A stretch of DNA of 64,000 nucleotides, taken from the NCBI RefSeq assembly GCF_028583425.1, contig NC_072801.1:60713766-60777765 (forward strand), in the 5' to 3' direction. Under the pieces are notes generated by a model, which worked only from the letters and a program-made list of their open reading frames with translations, made no database searches and had not been told where the DNA came from. Below, one piece after another: positions 34,501-48,500 of this stretch (within the stretch, counting starts at the first letter, position 1; each line of letters begins with the position of its first letter). The DNA is from Eublepharis macularius (Eukaryota; Chordata; Lepidosauria; Squamata; Eublepharidae). The translations under genes and the position numbers were made by a program.

Positions 34501-37500
34501 CTGGGTGGAAGACCTTTCCTTGCCTACAGACAGCCCCCCAACCTTAAACAACTTCTCACTCACAACCATGAATCGGCCAGCAGAGTCACCAGCACAGGTA
34601 CCAGGCCCTGCAACAGACCCAGATGCCAGCTTTGCCCCTATATCTACCCAGGGAATACAATTACAGGACCCAATGGCATCAACTACACTGTCTCTGGCTC
34701 TTACAGCTGCTCATCCTCCAATCTGATATATGCCCTCATGTGCCAACAATGTCCTTCTGCTCTGTACATTGGACAAACCAGCCAACCTCTACGCAAAAGA
34801 ATAAATGGACACAAATATGACATTAGAAATGGAAACGTCCAGAAACCAGTGGGAGAACACTTAAATCTACCAGGACATTCCATCAAAGACTTAAAGGTCG
34901 CTGTAGTTCAACAGAAACCTTTCAAAAACAAAATCCAACGGGAGGCTGCTGAACTGGAATTCATATGCAAATTTGACTCTGTCAAGCTGGGACTGAATAG
35001 GGACAATGAATGGTTATTACATTATCACAGGTAACAGATTTCCTTTACAGAGGCGGGGTCTGGGGGAGCTCAGTGGCACCTGGCGTGGGCTTTCGGGGAC
35101 CACAGATCTCTTTGTCAGATGCATCTGGCAAGGAGAGCTGTGGTTATCGAAGGCTCATACTGCATTGGAATTGGATGGTCTAGCTGTTTGGCTGCTACAA
35201 ACTAACAGGGCAAACTCCTTTGAAGCCAACTGATCCACACACCAAAAGGAGATGTTTACATATACTAGCAAAGGAATGTTTTGGTTGCACCCTCCCCTTT
35301 CCCCCCCTAATTGCCTCTTCTCTCTCTTCCCCTTCTCTCCCTCCTCTTCTATATTTGACCAGTCTCCGTATCATGCATCTGACGAAGAGAACTTGATTCT
35401 CGAAAGCTTATGCTACAATAAAATTGGTTAAAGGTGCTACTGGACTCTTTTTGATTTTGCATATAAGCTAGAAACTTACTTCAATGACAAAGAAACAAAA
35501 AGTGGAGACCATCAAGGTCAAGTTCTGTGGTAGGATAGAAATGGCAAATGTACACATTTCCTGAACCTGTGATTCATTTACCAAATGTGTGGGGTTCCCA
35601 AGAGTCATTAACACAGCCCAAAGATGATCTCTACTGACCATATGGGTAACTCAGTGGTGACGGAATTCTGTATATGTTCAGAGGACACGTGTGATTTCAC
35701 GGAGGCCAGATCTGTCCGTGGCTATTGGTGACAGGAGACAAATTTGGAATTTCTATCTTCAGAGGCTTCATGGTTCTGATTGGGGCAATCAACAACCACT
35801 CTAGTTTCACATGTGCATTGGTTTGATCCCTACTGGTAGTAGAGCAATACATTAGATGGCCCTCTTCTCTGATCCAGGAAGGCAATTGGGATGCAGATTC
35901 CAAGGCAGCGACACACAGGCTCTATGGCCACATTAAGACCAAAGAACTGGAAGAACATTGTTCCATGTAGCCCAGGCCTGCCTCCTCTGACTGGCAGAGG
36001 CTGTCTGTGGACTGAGGCAGAGGACTTTCTCATCTTTAACTGTGGATACCAGCGATGCAACATGGGAGCTACACATACACAACACTTTTTTTTCATTTTT
36101 CTGTTGTTTCTTTTTTGCTTTCTTGAATTTCTCATGCCCCTTCCATGAACCAGGCTTTGACCTCCCTCTCCTTGAGGAGGATAATACTCACGGCTAGCTT
36201 GGCCTGTCGTTCCCGTTCTTTCTCGGTGCGGACCCGCTGCTGTTCAGCACGTTCTGCCCGGCGGCGTTCCTACCAAAGAGTGCAAAAGGTTGTTTAGACC
36301 TTTGTAAGGTAGGCTTGAAACTGAGAAAATGAAAATAATGGTCCTGTGGAACTCCCCACCACTTGGAATAGCCGTATTTAGCGTTTCTTGGAAGGGCACT
36401 TTCAAAGATGGGAGCAGCTTTCATTTCATTATGACCACTAGGCTGTGCCACTGTTGGCTTGCCCCTCAGTATGCAAGGAAAAAACAGCAGCGGGAGTTCC
36501 CCTGGTTAACAGGAAGCACAAACTAAGAAAGGGACCGAGGAATGCAGTTAGAAGTAATGAATAATCAATCTATATTGTGCAAAGTGCAAAGTGCAATGTT
36601 AATCATAAATATAATAATAAATCATAAATCATAAATATAATAATATTTAAATCATAAATCATAAATATAATAATAATCATAAATATAATAATAAATATTT
36701 ATGATTAACATTGCACTTTGCACTTTGCACAATATAGATTGATTATTCATTACTTCTAACTGCATTCCCCGGTCCCTTTCTTAGTTTGTGCCTCAGTATG
36801 CAAGAGCAAACTGCTCCTGTTTTGATTCTGCCACACGTGTTGATGCAGCTAACCTGATAAGAGTTAAGAGGAACATTCCTTTTATTTTGCAGGTCTTGGA
36901 GTAGGGTTTCCAGCCTCCAGGTAGTGGCTGGAGATCTCCCAGAATTACAACTGGTCTCCAGGCCACAGAGATCAGTTCACCTGGAGAAAATGGCTACTTT
37001 GGGGGGTGGAGTCTATGGAATTAGGCCATGCCAAGGTCCTTTCCCTCTCTAAACCCCACTTTCTCCAGGTTTCTCCAGGTTTCACCCCCCAGATCTCCAG
37101 GAATTTCCCAACTTGGAGCTGGCAACCCTATCTTGGGGTGTGTGTGTGTGATTTTTTTTTAAATGTGTCATTGTGAGTATCTTTTGTAGGCTGAATTGCT
37201 AAGTACAATATTGTTATGTCCCCAGATAGTGGGAAATTCTCAGGGCAAAGCTAGTGGGCTTGGTTTATTTTAGATAATTGAACACTTGGGGCTTAAGATT
37301 TATATGGTAATACTTGCTTTATTTACAGAGATACAAACAAAGCATAAGGGGAGGCAAGCAGGTATTTGGGCAAGGCAGCAGGTCTGCAATTCCTGCACCA
37401 GATGCACAGAGAGGGACCCTGAAAGCTACGGCGCTTTGCCTTCAGCCAACTCACAATTCTTTCTGACTTGAAACCACACATGCATAATAAATCATAGGAA

Positions 37501-40500
37501 GGATCGAAGGTGATCGCAAGCCACCCTTGCCATCATTCGATTTACAGATCTTTTATACACATTGTAAACTGCTTGTTTTTCATGTGTGTATGCTAAGAGC
37601 AGGAAACAGTCTGAAACAGGGTTGGTGCAAGTTATTTTGATTCCCAAGCAAGGAACACCCATTGACTTTGCCTGCCTGGGGCTTGGTCTGGACACAGACA
37701 GCAGTGTGCGGCAGCTCCAGGAGCTGATTAAAATTGTCTCTAAAACCAGCATGTTGGGCCTATACAGCTGGATAAATAGCTCTCTATTAAACATGTGGAG
37801 TTTAACAGAGGTGGCTCACCCCCATTTGCCCATTGTGCGGCACGCGTGTGCCTGTTGACACCCAGGAAAAAAACGGGGAGGGGGGAAATGTACAAGAGAG
37901 AAGCAAAAACCAAATGGATATTTTTGAATCAAAATGGTGGGAATGCGAAATATGACCCCACCCCTCATCTTACCAAGGTGTTCAACATGCAAGAAGAATG
38001 CAGTATTTGGGGGGGGGGGGATTACCACACTGATATATAAAACCAGGGGTCATTTTGTAGAAAAAGAGCTGGAGGAACTCATTAGCATAACTCATTAGCA
38101 TAACTCATTAGCATATGCCACGGCCCTTGCCATCACTGGAAGTATGTCATTGGCATAACTGATTTGCATATGCCACACCCCCTGACATCACCTATCCTGG
38201 CTGTTTTGGGCCCAATCCTGGCCATTCAGGGCCGAAATTGGGCCCAAAGTGGCAAAAAGGGGCTGAAAATGGCTGAAAAGCAGCCCAAAATGGTCAGGAT
38301 CAGGCCGCTGCTGAGTGGGAGAGTGATCCACCACCCATCAGAGGCCCGATCCGGGCTGTTTCAGCCCCAATCCAGGCTGAAACGGGCACAAAATGGCTGA
38401 GAGTCAGGTGGGCGGGGCCACCTGACATGTGACCTCTTTGGGGAACTGCCGGAACTGCGTTCCTGCATGTTCCCCCTCAAAATGAGCCCTGTATAAAACA
38501 GATAATGTTAGTAGTTGCAAGGGAAAAGAGGTTTTAAAAAAAGTTACCTTAGCAAGGCAGTTTCAAGAAACAAAGAAGTTTGTTCTCCATGATATGTAAA
38601 AGGACTGGGTTGTGTTTGGAATGTTTACAGGTCATGCAATCAGAAAAATAAGAGTACTTTAATGAAATTGGAGAGAGCATAGTGGTGTAAATCAAGATCT
38701 GGGAGGTGCCTGGGGCAACCTAGATGGCATCATGAAATGGAATAACAGAAAAGGCAGGGCTTTTTTTCAGGGGGAATGTGGGGGAACGGAGTTCTGGAAC
38801 CTCTTGAAAATGGTCACATGGCTGGTGGCCCCGCCCCCTGATCTCCAGACAGAGGGGAATTTAGATTGTCCTCAGCGCGGCAATCTAAACTCCCCTCTGT
38901 CTGGAGATCAGGGGGCGGGGCCACCAGCCATGTGACCATTTTCTTTGATGTCAATCCACTGAGTTCCACCACCTCTTTTCCCAGAAAAAAAGCCCTGAGA
39001 AAAGGAATGTAATGTACTCTTGGACATAGTACAGCCGCGGCCTTTTGTAATGCCTTATTGCTAGGAGATCAAAAGGAGAGGGGTCTTAACTGACTGTAGG
39101 ATGACCAGCAGACATCTGTATGATCGGCAACGCAATCCTAAACAGGGTCCATTGAAGTCAGTGAGTTTAGAAAGGAATAACTTGGTTTAGGATTGCTCTG
39201 GCAGTGGCAAACAGGATGATTTTAAAAAAATAGGCACTGAATATTTAGAAAGAATTAAACATTAAAGAAATTTCTTCCCATTCAGTTTATGCAATTTAAT
39301 ATCATTTTTGTGGTTTGCATATGAATGATTATGTATAAATTGGATAAAAATGACTTTTTAGAGAAACATCATGGCGGACAAGGACAGCATATAGGCTCCA
39401 AAAGAAACAAAAAGGACATTTTTGGGCCAAGCTAGAAGTACACGTGAATGGCAAGTGAACGGACTCGCATGTATTCCTCCCTGTTCATTTGCGCTCCACG
39501 TAGTGATTGAGTGGAGCGCAAGTGGAGCGCAAGTGAACAGGGAGGAATACATGCGAGTCTGTTCACTTGCCATTCAAGTGTACTTTGTCACTTCTAGCTT
39601 GGCCCTCAGTATGTCCCTTAGTATGTCAGATTCATCTTGATCAGTATATGTCTCAAGTGAAGACAAGGTAGACTATTGCTGGGCCACTTCAGGAGAGCAA
39701 TTATATCTTTTCACAGTTTTCCTACAATTCCCTGTAAGTGGAAAACTAGCACATTGTGAGAAGGGCAAGATTAGAACCTCTCTCCTTGATGTGCTAAAGT
39801 GTTTTTATTTTTCATTCAGGATATTTTAACATGATGGAGCCTTAAAAATGCAAATCCCCACCTGCCGTCCAAAATGGTAGAGCCCATTTTACCATTCCAC
39901 CCCATGTGTAAATCAGATCTAAAACTAGAACGCTATCAAATTTCATGTACACATTGTTTCCGTTTTTTAAAAAAAGTTTCTGGAATGGATTCTTTCTGCT
40001 TCAGATAAAATTGCAACCATCTTTTTACCTCCTGGGCTTTCATTGCTGCTGGCTCAGTTCAAGCCGAGCCCCCTCAGTACTTAAGGGGGTTGGGTGGATC
40101 AGCTTGCTGTTTGCTGCCAGCCATGAGAGGAGATGATGAGAATGCCTTGCCTGGGATGGCAAAACACTGTGAACCAACCCCGAGTGCCAACAATAGTCCT
40201 GCAAAATGGGTGCTCCTCAGGGCTTTTTTTCAGGGGGAACGTGGGGGAACGGAGTTCCGGAACCTCTTGAAAATGGTCACATGGCTGGTGGTCCCGCCCC
40301 CTGATCTCCAGAGGGGAGTTTAGATTGCCCTCCACGTCACCAAGTGGCGCAGAGGGCAATCTAAACTCCCCTCTGTCTGGAGATCAGGGGGCAGGGCCAC
40401 CAGCCATGTGACCATTTTCTCTGAGGCAACCCACTGAGTCCACCACCTTTTTTCCCAGAAAAAAAGCCCTGGTGCTCCTAATTCTTACAATATGTCCAGA

Positions 40501-42457
40501 GCCTTCATAATGATCAAACCACATTGGGCTGCCAGCTACCCACAATCCCTTGCTGCCCGGAACTCACAATTCTTGACATGAGACCAACAAGCTCCTCCTC
40601 TTCTTTCTTTCTCTGTTCAAAGTGTACATCAATGAGGGTCTGAAGTTCAAGGAGATCCTTCTCCATACGCTTGCGGTGGATGTCCTATCCAAAAGTCAGA
40701 GAGAAGCCTGATTTTATTTCACACGTGGAAAGTGAGTCCATCCATGGAAATAGCATATGTATTTAAAAAATCCACATTTTTCATGTAACTGAATCCTCTC
40801 AAAGCTTTCTGGCATGCTATCTCTCCCCTCCCGCCAGCAACAATTGCACAGGTTGTTCTTGCATATAAAAGAAAATATGACTGACAACAGGGCCGTTTCC
40901 ACATGGCTTACCTTTTTTCAGGATACAGAGTCCTCGCGTGCAAAATCGTGCCAGGAAGACGTTGTTATTGCGCGATTTTGCACGAGATCACGCTGTTATT
41001 GCGCGATTTCGCACGAGAACACGCTGCATCCCGGCAAAATGTAAACTGTTTGGAAACGGCCCAGGTAAGTCCACGGCAGTGAAGCCATACCAGAGGATTG
41101 GAAAGCAGCAAATATTACCATGATTTTCAAAAAGGGGTCCAGAGATGATCTGTTCTGTTCCATGTAAATTAGTAGAAAGTGTTATTTATGACAGAATTAT
41201 TGAGCACTGAGGAACAAAGCCTGCTGATAAGAAATCACCATGGCTTCTGCAAATGGAAGCCCTACCTCACCAACCTTCTCAAAGGTTAACCACCATATAG
41301 TGAGCCCTGGAAATAGACAGTCTCTGCTTATACACTGAAAATCTTGTTTGATTTGATGGTTTCTAAGGAGTCAATGGACTCAAATCCTGCTGTTCTACTG
41401 CAGACCAACATGGCTACCAATCTGAAACCATAGTTAAGGGTGATCCACTAGATATTATATACTGTGACTTATAAAAGGCTTTAGACAAGATATGTCACCG
41501 AAAAAATCAGTCATGCAATTAAGATGATTTTCTTCAATTATCTGAGTAAACAGATCCTATTGATACACCATAATCTTTCCCTCTTTGTCAACAATTGCAT
41601 CTGTCTCATTGTTACCCTGTTAGATTTATCAGGAATGTTTGCTGCGCCCATGGACAGCGGGTATTATCCGAAAGAATTGCATCTGTCAGTGGATCTTAAT
41701 GATTCATTTACGCTTTTGAAACAGGTTGTTTCTTTAAGACGTACAGCTCTCTCACACACACCCATTTACAGTGCCATGCAACAGCCACTAGCTTACTCCT
41801 TCATCCAGAGTTCCTCTCAGGGCCAAGCTACAAGTGACAAATGACACTTGAACAACAAGTGAACAGACTCACATGTATTCCTCCCTGTTCACTTGCGCTC
41901 CACTTGCGCCCATGTGATCAAGTGGAGCGCAAGTGGAGTGCAAGTGAACAGAGAGGAATACATGTGAGCCTGTTCACTTGCCATTCAAGTGTCATTCATC
42001 ACTTGTAGTTTGGCCCTCAGTTGCAACTTAGAACGAACCCAAATCCTCTTTCTGAGAGATAAGGGCATTTTAAAAACCATTATTTTGGTGCATCCTCTGT
42101 CTCTCAGAACCAAATTAGCTGTTATATTATTTTAAAGAGTCAGTTCCAGGTTCCTCAGACTGGACTCTCCCTGCAGGCGCACAGCACGTTCGTGGGCTGT
42201 TTAAAACTAAAAGAGAGCCTGACGGAGCTGAGAAATGTGGTGTGTGTGTGTGTGTGTGTGTGTGTAGGAAGGGTTCCTCCTCCTCCTCCTCCTCCAACCC
42301 TTTTCCTGACCACAACTGGCACTTGGGGAGATGTGTTTCCTCCTTTTGTGATTGGGCTCTCCTTTATTTTTAAACAGTTGCTGTGTAGCTGTGGGGGAGA
42401 GTCAAGTCTGGGAAAGCTGGAATTGACTCTTTAAAACATGTAATGTGACTTTGGCTC

Positions 42458-42527
<70 letters not shown>

Positions 42528-45500
42528 AAGAGCTTTGTCTGGAGTTGCTCATATTCCACCCACAAAAAAGAGTAATGCCTTAAGTGTGAAAATGGGACGT
42601 TTTACACGTCCCCCTCACAGTTTAAGAGGGTGAGGGGGAAGTTCTAACAGAGAAAGCAAGTGGAACACACACATCTCTGACGGATACCACAGAACAAGAT
42701 TTCATGAAGATGCAGTGGGAGATATCAAGACTTAATGGGCTGCTGTAGCATAGCAGTTAAGTGGTTGGGCTGCAAATCAGCACTCTGCTGGTTCAAATCC
42801 TACCACTCCCATGAGTTCAGCAAGTGGTCTTGGGTAAACCATTCCTCTCAGTTCCCATTCCACAGCTGTGTGGGGATAATAATATCCCTGACTTTGTTCA
42901 TTGCTGTGAGTGGGGCATTAATCTGTATAGCTGAGTGGTATATATGCACAGTTATTGTTATTACTGGCAAAAATACATGTTTAAATTGTCTCTCTAGATC
43001 AGTGATCCCCAACACGGTGCCCATGGGTGCTATGGTGGCTGCCATAGCACCCACGGGGAGAAAGGGGGCACTTTGCTTTGCTCCCTACCACCAGCTGACT
43101 GACAGTGCAATCTTATACAGAGTTACTCCAGTCACAGTCAATTGAAAGCAGTAGGCTTAGACTGAAATAATTTTGCACAGGATTGCACTGTAGCAAAGCT
43201 CTGAGCTCATCCAGGGCACGCATGTTATGTCTATGAGCTCTCAGCTGGCCATAGATTATTTTTCTTATTTCTCCAGATTTGGAAACCTGTTTCCCCTTTC
43301 TGGAAACTGAAGCCGAACAGTATCTCTTCCCAGGGCTTTTTTTCTGGGAAAAGAGGTGGCAGAACTCAGTGGGTTGACCTTGGAGAAAATGGTCACATGG
43401 CTGGGTGGCCCCGCCCCCTGATCTCAAGACAGAAGGGAGTTGAGATTGACCTCCGCGCCACTGAGCGGCACAGAGGGCAATCTCAACTCCCCTCTGTCTG
43501 GAGATCAGGGGGCGGGGCCACCCAGCCATGTGACCATTTTCAAGAGGTTCCGGAACTCCGTTCCCCCACGTTCCCCCTGAAAAAAAGCCCTGTCTCTTTC
43601 CAAAGTAAAGAGCCAATTCCAGCTTTCCTCTGCTTTCTTGGTGCAGGAGGTATCAAGGTAGAGGAAGGGTTTTGAGGGGAACTGGCTAGAATGGAAACGG
43701 CTAAGCAGCCACCTTCTCCCTGCCCCTCTTCCTCTTGACACTGCTGTTCCCCACCACTGTTTTTCTGTAAAGAAACCCAAAAAGAAAAGTATTGCAGACC
43801 GGGGATGTTCAAACACCTGCTGATTTGGCTCAAGTCCGGTTCTCTGCTTGCAAACAGGGAACTGACTTTTTAATGATCAAGTCGAAAGTTCATTGATCTA
43901 TTTGTCTATGTTCAACAGGTTGCATCATTGTACACCATAATCTTTCCTAACAACACAGTCTAACTGGCTTTTTGTGCAGGCGTGTTCTCACACAGCCCAG
44001 TCGAGTTCTATTACCCACCCCCATCGTTGCCGAGTCACCGCTACGCTCAACAAGAAATTGTTTAAATAGACAATTAGATCACTCAGAAATTGGTAGTCCT
44101 TGTAATGCATATTTTTGAATTTTCTTTTTGCTGTAATCTTTGTGTTTTTTGCTCCCCTCCCCTCTTTTTCCTTCTGCACACCTTTATCTGGTTTAAAAAT
44201 TTAAAAAGAAATCATATAAACTTGACATAAATAAAGGCTGTGCTTCAATCAAACCCTACCCTTTGTTGTTCATGTAAGTAGTCCTTAGTGATGCTAACAG
44301 CTGCTGATCAATTTGAATTGACAGCCTCTTCGTGCATGCGCAGTATTGTGAAAATCTGATACAACCCTATTTGGCAGGTATTCATAGCTGTATGGCACAA
44401 ACTGAACAGATCAGATGATTGACTTGCATCTGATGGACGCCTTCAAAGATGGTAAGTATGACTGTGGAATGCATTCATGGTGATATATGCAGCATCTCTA
44501 CTCTCTACAACCCTGCTCAAAAGCGCATACAGCGTAGACACGTAGAAGGGAGTTGGATTGTGCCTGCTGCTCTGGCTCTTGACATCTGGGCATTCTGCAG
44601 AAGGCTGGCAAACACATACCAGTATATGTGCACAGGCTTTTCTTTGCAATCAGAAATGCTTCAAAAATTCAAGTCCCAACTGAGTATAGGGGCATATACT
44701 TCCATGTGTGTGCGGGCTTTAAATGAGGGTTTGGTTTAATGTGCAGATGGCATGGCCATGGGCAAGTGGCTGTAGTCTCAGGCCTCTCTATCAGGGCCAG
44801 ATCTAGCGCTCCTGGCGCCCGGGGCAACGCTTGCCGGTCCTCGCGCGTGCACAGCGCCCGCGCGCTCCTGACACAGTGTGATGACATCATTTTGATGACA
44901 TCATCACGCTGCGTCATCACACTGAGGCAGCGGGGGGGGCTGAGAAGCTGCCCGCGCCATTCGCTCGACCGGCTTGCCACGCGCCCTCTGTCCTGCGGAG
45001 CAAGCAAAAGGCAGTGCGGGGGGCTGCGAGGCTGCCCGTGCCATGCGCCTGCCCCACGGGACAGGGGGCGGCCGGCTGCCCCCTCTCCTGCGGGCCAAGC
45101 GAGTGGTGTGGGCGGCCGTGCTGCCCTTTGCCTGCCCTGCAGGACAGGGAGTGTGCTGCAAGCCAGCCGCCCCCTGTCCCGCGGGGCAAGCAAAAGGCAG
45201 CGCGGGAGCCTGTGAGGCTGCCCGCGCCATGCACCTGCCCCGCGGGACAGGGGGTGGCCATCTGCCCCCTCTCCTGCAGGGCAAGTGAATGGCGTGGGCG
45301 GCCGCGCTCCCGCGGGGCAAGCAAAAGGCAGCGCGGCTGCCCATGCTGCCGCCTGCACGCTCAGGGAGCTGCTTCCGGCGCTCCCTCCCTGGCGGCGCCG
45401 GGGGCAGACTACCCCCCTGCCCCCCCTCTAGATCCAGCCCAAATGTATATGCTCTTCACACCTTTAGTGGCCCTGAGCAGGGAAGCAAGTCAAAAGACTG

Positions 45501-48500
45501 TAAACTGGACAACAAGATCCAAGCCTTGACAATAGTTTGTGTTCTGTTGGAACGCTTTAGCATTCCTAGTTTAACCTAGAGAAGGTAGGGGGCATGGGCA
45601 TGGCTGCCTAGTAACTAGTACAATCCAGAGGCATTTGGGAGTATATTTGTAGAGGTATCTAGGAAATACTATGGCTGCAGCACATCCCACCCCACCTTCT
45701 AAATCGTTGGCTGCTCCTTTTCCTTTAGTAACAGTTGGATGGAGAGAAATCACCTAAATATTGCACTGTAATAAACGTTACTCAGGTCATGTTTGCACGT
45801 CAAACTGCTGCCAAGAACATGATGGTTGTGGTTTGCCTGCGGTTTGTGCAGCTGGTTCAGGCTAGAGGTGTTAATGGCATGTATACTCTGGTCATGTGTG
45901 CAGCAACCAGGGCAAAGTACATAGAGAAAAGAGCAAGAGTCCAGTAGCACCTCTAAGGCTAACAAAATTTGTAGTAGGGTATGAGCTTTCATGGGTCACA
46001 GTTCACTTTTTCAGATACAGCTGGAATGTGAGTCCATCTGCCCTTATATCTCGGAGAGTAGAGTGATTTCAGATGCCAAATGACAATAGCCAGTGAATCT
46101 GGCTATTGTACATATATGTATTTTATAAAGAATATGTATAAAATATAAAGAATACATTGTATATCTATAAAGTAATATAATTAGGTTTGTTCCTTCTCTA
46201 GTTTTCAACCAGATCATGTGGAAATAATTTCATTGGCTGTGGCTGCTCATCTGAGAAATATGAGAGTGTTTGCTGGAGGATGCTAAAAAAGATCAGGATA
46301 GTTTAACAAAACGAAATACTCACATCGAAATCCACTCTCTCCCCCTCGGGGATTTTTGGAGGAGCCAACTGTGGAACCACTGGCCTTTGAGTGGGAAAAC
46401 AAAGGTAAGATAAAGTGCAGTTAATATTAGAAATGGCTAACTGCAAAAAAAAAAAAATTAAGAGATTTTATCCAGCCATCACACCCCCTTGAGCTGTAAG
46501 AGCTAGAAAGAAGGGAGATTGTTTACAAATAATTTTTGAAGATTGCATGTCAAAAATCAGGATATCTGAGTGTTAATATATTGTCGAAGGCTTTCACGGC
46601 CGGAGAACGATGGTTGTCGTGGATTTTTCGGGCTGTATAGCCGTGGTCTTGGCATTGTAGTTCCTGACATTTTGCCAGCAGCTGTGGCTGGCATCTTCAG
46701 AGGTGTAGCACCAAAAGACAGAGATCTCTCAGTGTCACAGTGTGGAAAAAATGTTGGTTGGTCTTTTATATCTACTCAGGAGGGTTGGGGTTGGGCTGAG
46801 TCATCCTGTAAGAGTTTCCCAGGGTGTGGAATGCTAATGGAGGGAGGCTTCACTGTATCCTGAGGAGGTTCTTTTGCATATGGATTGGTGCTTGATGTGC
46901 TAATCTTCTCTGCAGGGCTATTGTCGGGTATAGAGTGTTTTGTTAGCCTGGTGTTTTTCAGGACTGGAAACCATGCTCTATTCATTCTTAAAGTCTCTTC
47001 TTTCCTGTTGAAATTGTGCTTATGCTTGTGAATTTCAGTGGCTTCCCTGTGCAGTCTGACAACGTAGTTGGAAGTGTTGTCAAGTATTTTAATGTCCTGG
47101 AATAGGATACTGTGTCTTGTTTGAGTTAGGCTATATTCAGCCACTGCTGATTTTTCAGGATGGCCAAGTCTGCAGTGTCTTTCATCTTCTTTTATTCTTG
47201 TCTGGATGCTACGCTTTGTGGTCCCGATGTAAACTTGTCCACAGCTGCAGGGTATACGGTATACTCCTGCAGAGGTAAGGGGGTCTCTACTGTCTTTTGC
47301 TGAACGTAGCATCTGTTGTATTTTTCTGGTGGGTCTGAATACCATTTGTAAGCTGTGCTTTTTCATAAGCTTTCCCATCTGATCAGTGATTCCTTTGATA
47401 TATGGCAAAAACACTTTTCCTGTGGGAGACTGTTTTTCCTTAGTTGTTTGATTTATCCTGGGTTTACTCGCTCTTCTGATTTCATTTCTGGAGTAGCCAT
47501 TTGCTTGAAGTGCGTGGTTTAGATGATTAATTTCCTCATTGAAAAAGTGCGGTTCACATATCCGTCTTGCACGGTCTACCAATGTTTTTATTATGCCTCT
47601 TTTCTGTCGAGGGTGGTGATTGGAGTTTTTGTGTAAGTACCGATCCGTGTGAGTTGGTTTCCTGTAGACCTTATCATTTGGAGCCATGGTGAGTAAGAAT
47701 TGATGGAGTTTTTAAACCACCTCAACAATATCCACCTGAACATACAATTCACCATGGAGAGAGAAACCGAGGGTAAACTTCCATTTCTAGATACCTTGGT
47801 CATCCACAAAGCAAACTTTCAGTTAGGTCACAAGGTCTACAGAAAACCAACTCACACGGATCGGAATGAATAGAGCATGGTTTCCAGTCCTGAAAAACAC
47901 CAGGCTAACAAAACACTCTATACCCGACAATAGCCCTGCAGAGAAGATTAGCACATCAAGCACCAATCCATATGCAAAAGAACCTCCTCAGGATACAGTG
48001 AAGCCTCCCTCCATTAGCATTCCACACCCTGGGAAACTCTTACAGGATGACTCAGCCCAACCCCAACCCTCCTGAGTAGATATAAATGACCTACCAACAT
48101 CTTTTCCACACTGTGACACTGAGAGATCTCTGTCTTTTGGTGCTACACCTCTGAAGATGCCAGCCACAGCTGCTGGCAAAACTTCAGGAACTACAATGCC
48201 AAGACCACGGCTATACAGCCTGGAAAATCCACAACAACTATCTGAGTGTTAGTTTTGATTTTTGTGTTCAGTTGCCACCTTCCCCTCCTTGTCTCTGTGT
48301 CTCTAACAGCTGCATAATAGAAAGAGAAGAAAATTTGAGTCCAGTAGCACCTGAAAGACCAACAAGATTTTCTCCGGTATAAGCAATTGAAAGTCAAGCT
48401 GCCTTCATCAGATACAAGCCAGATACACTTCTATCTAACAAAGGGAGCTTGGCTCTCGAAAGGTGTCTTTAAGGTGCTACTGGACTCGAGTCTTGCTCTT

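Noticed and set aside
44669..45529. Several overlapping open frames of 100-230 codons on both strands
   Set aside because: High G+C removes stop codons, and the frames follow internal DNA repeats. No domain is recognisable.
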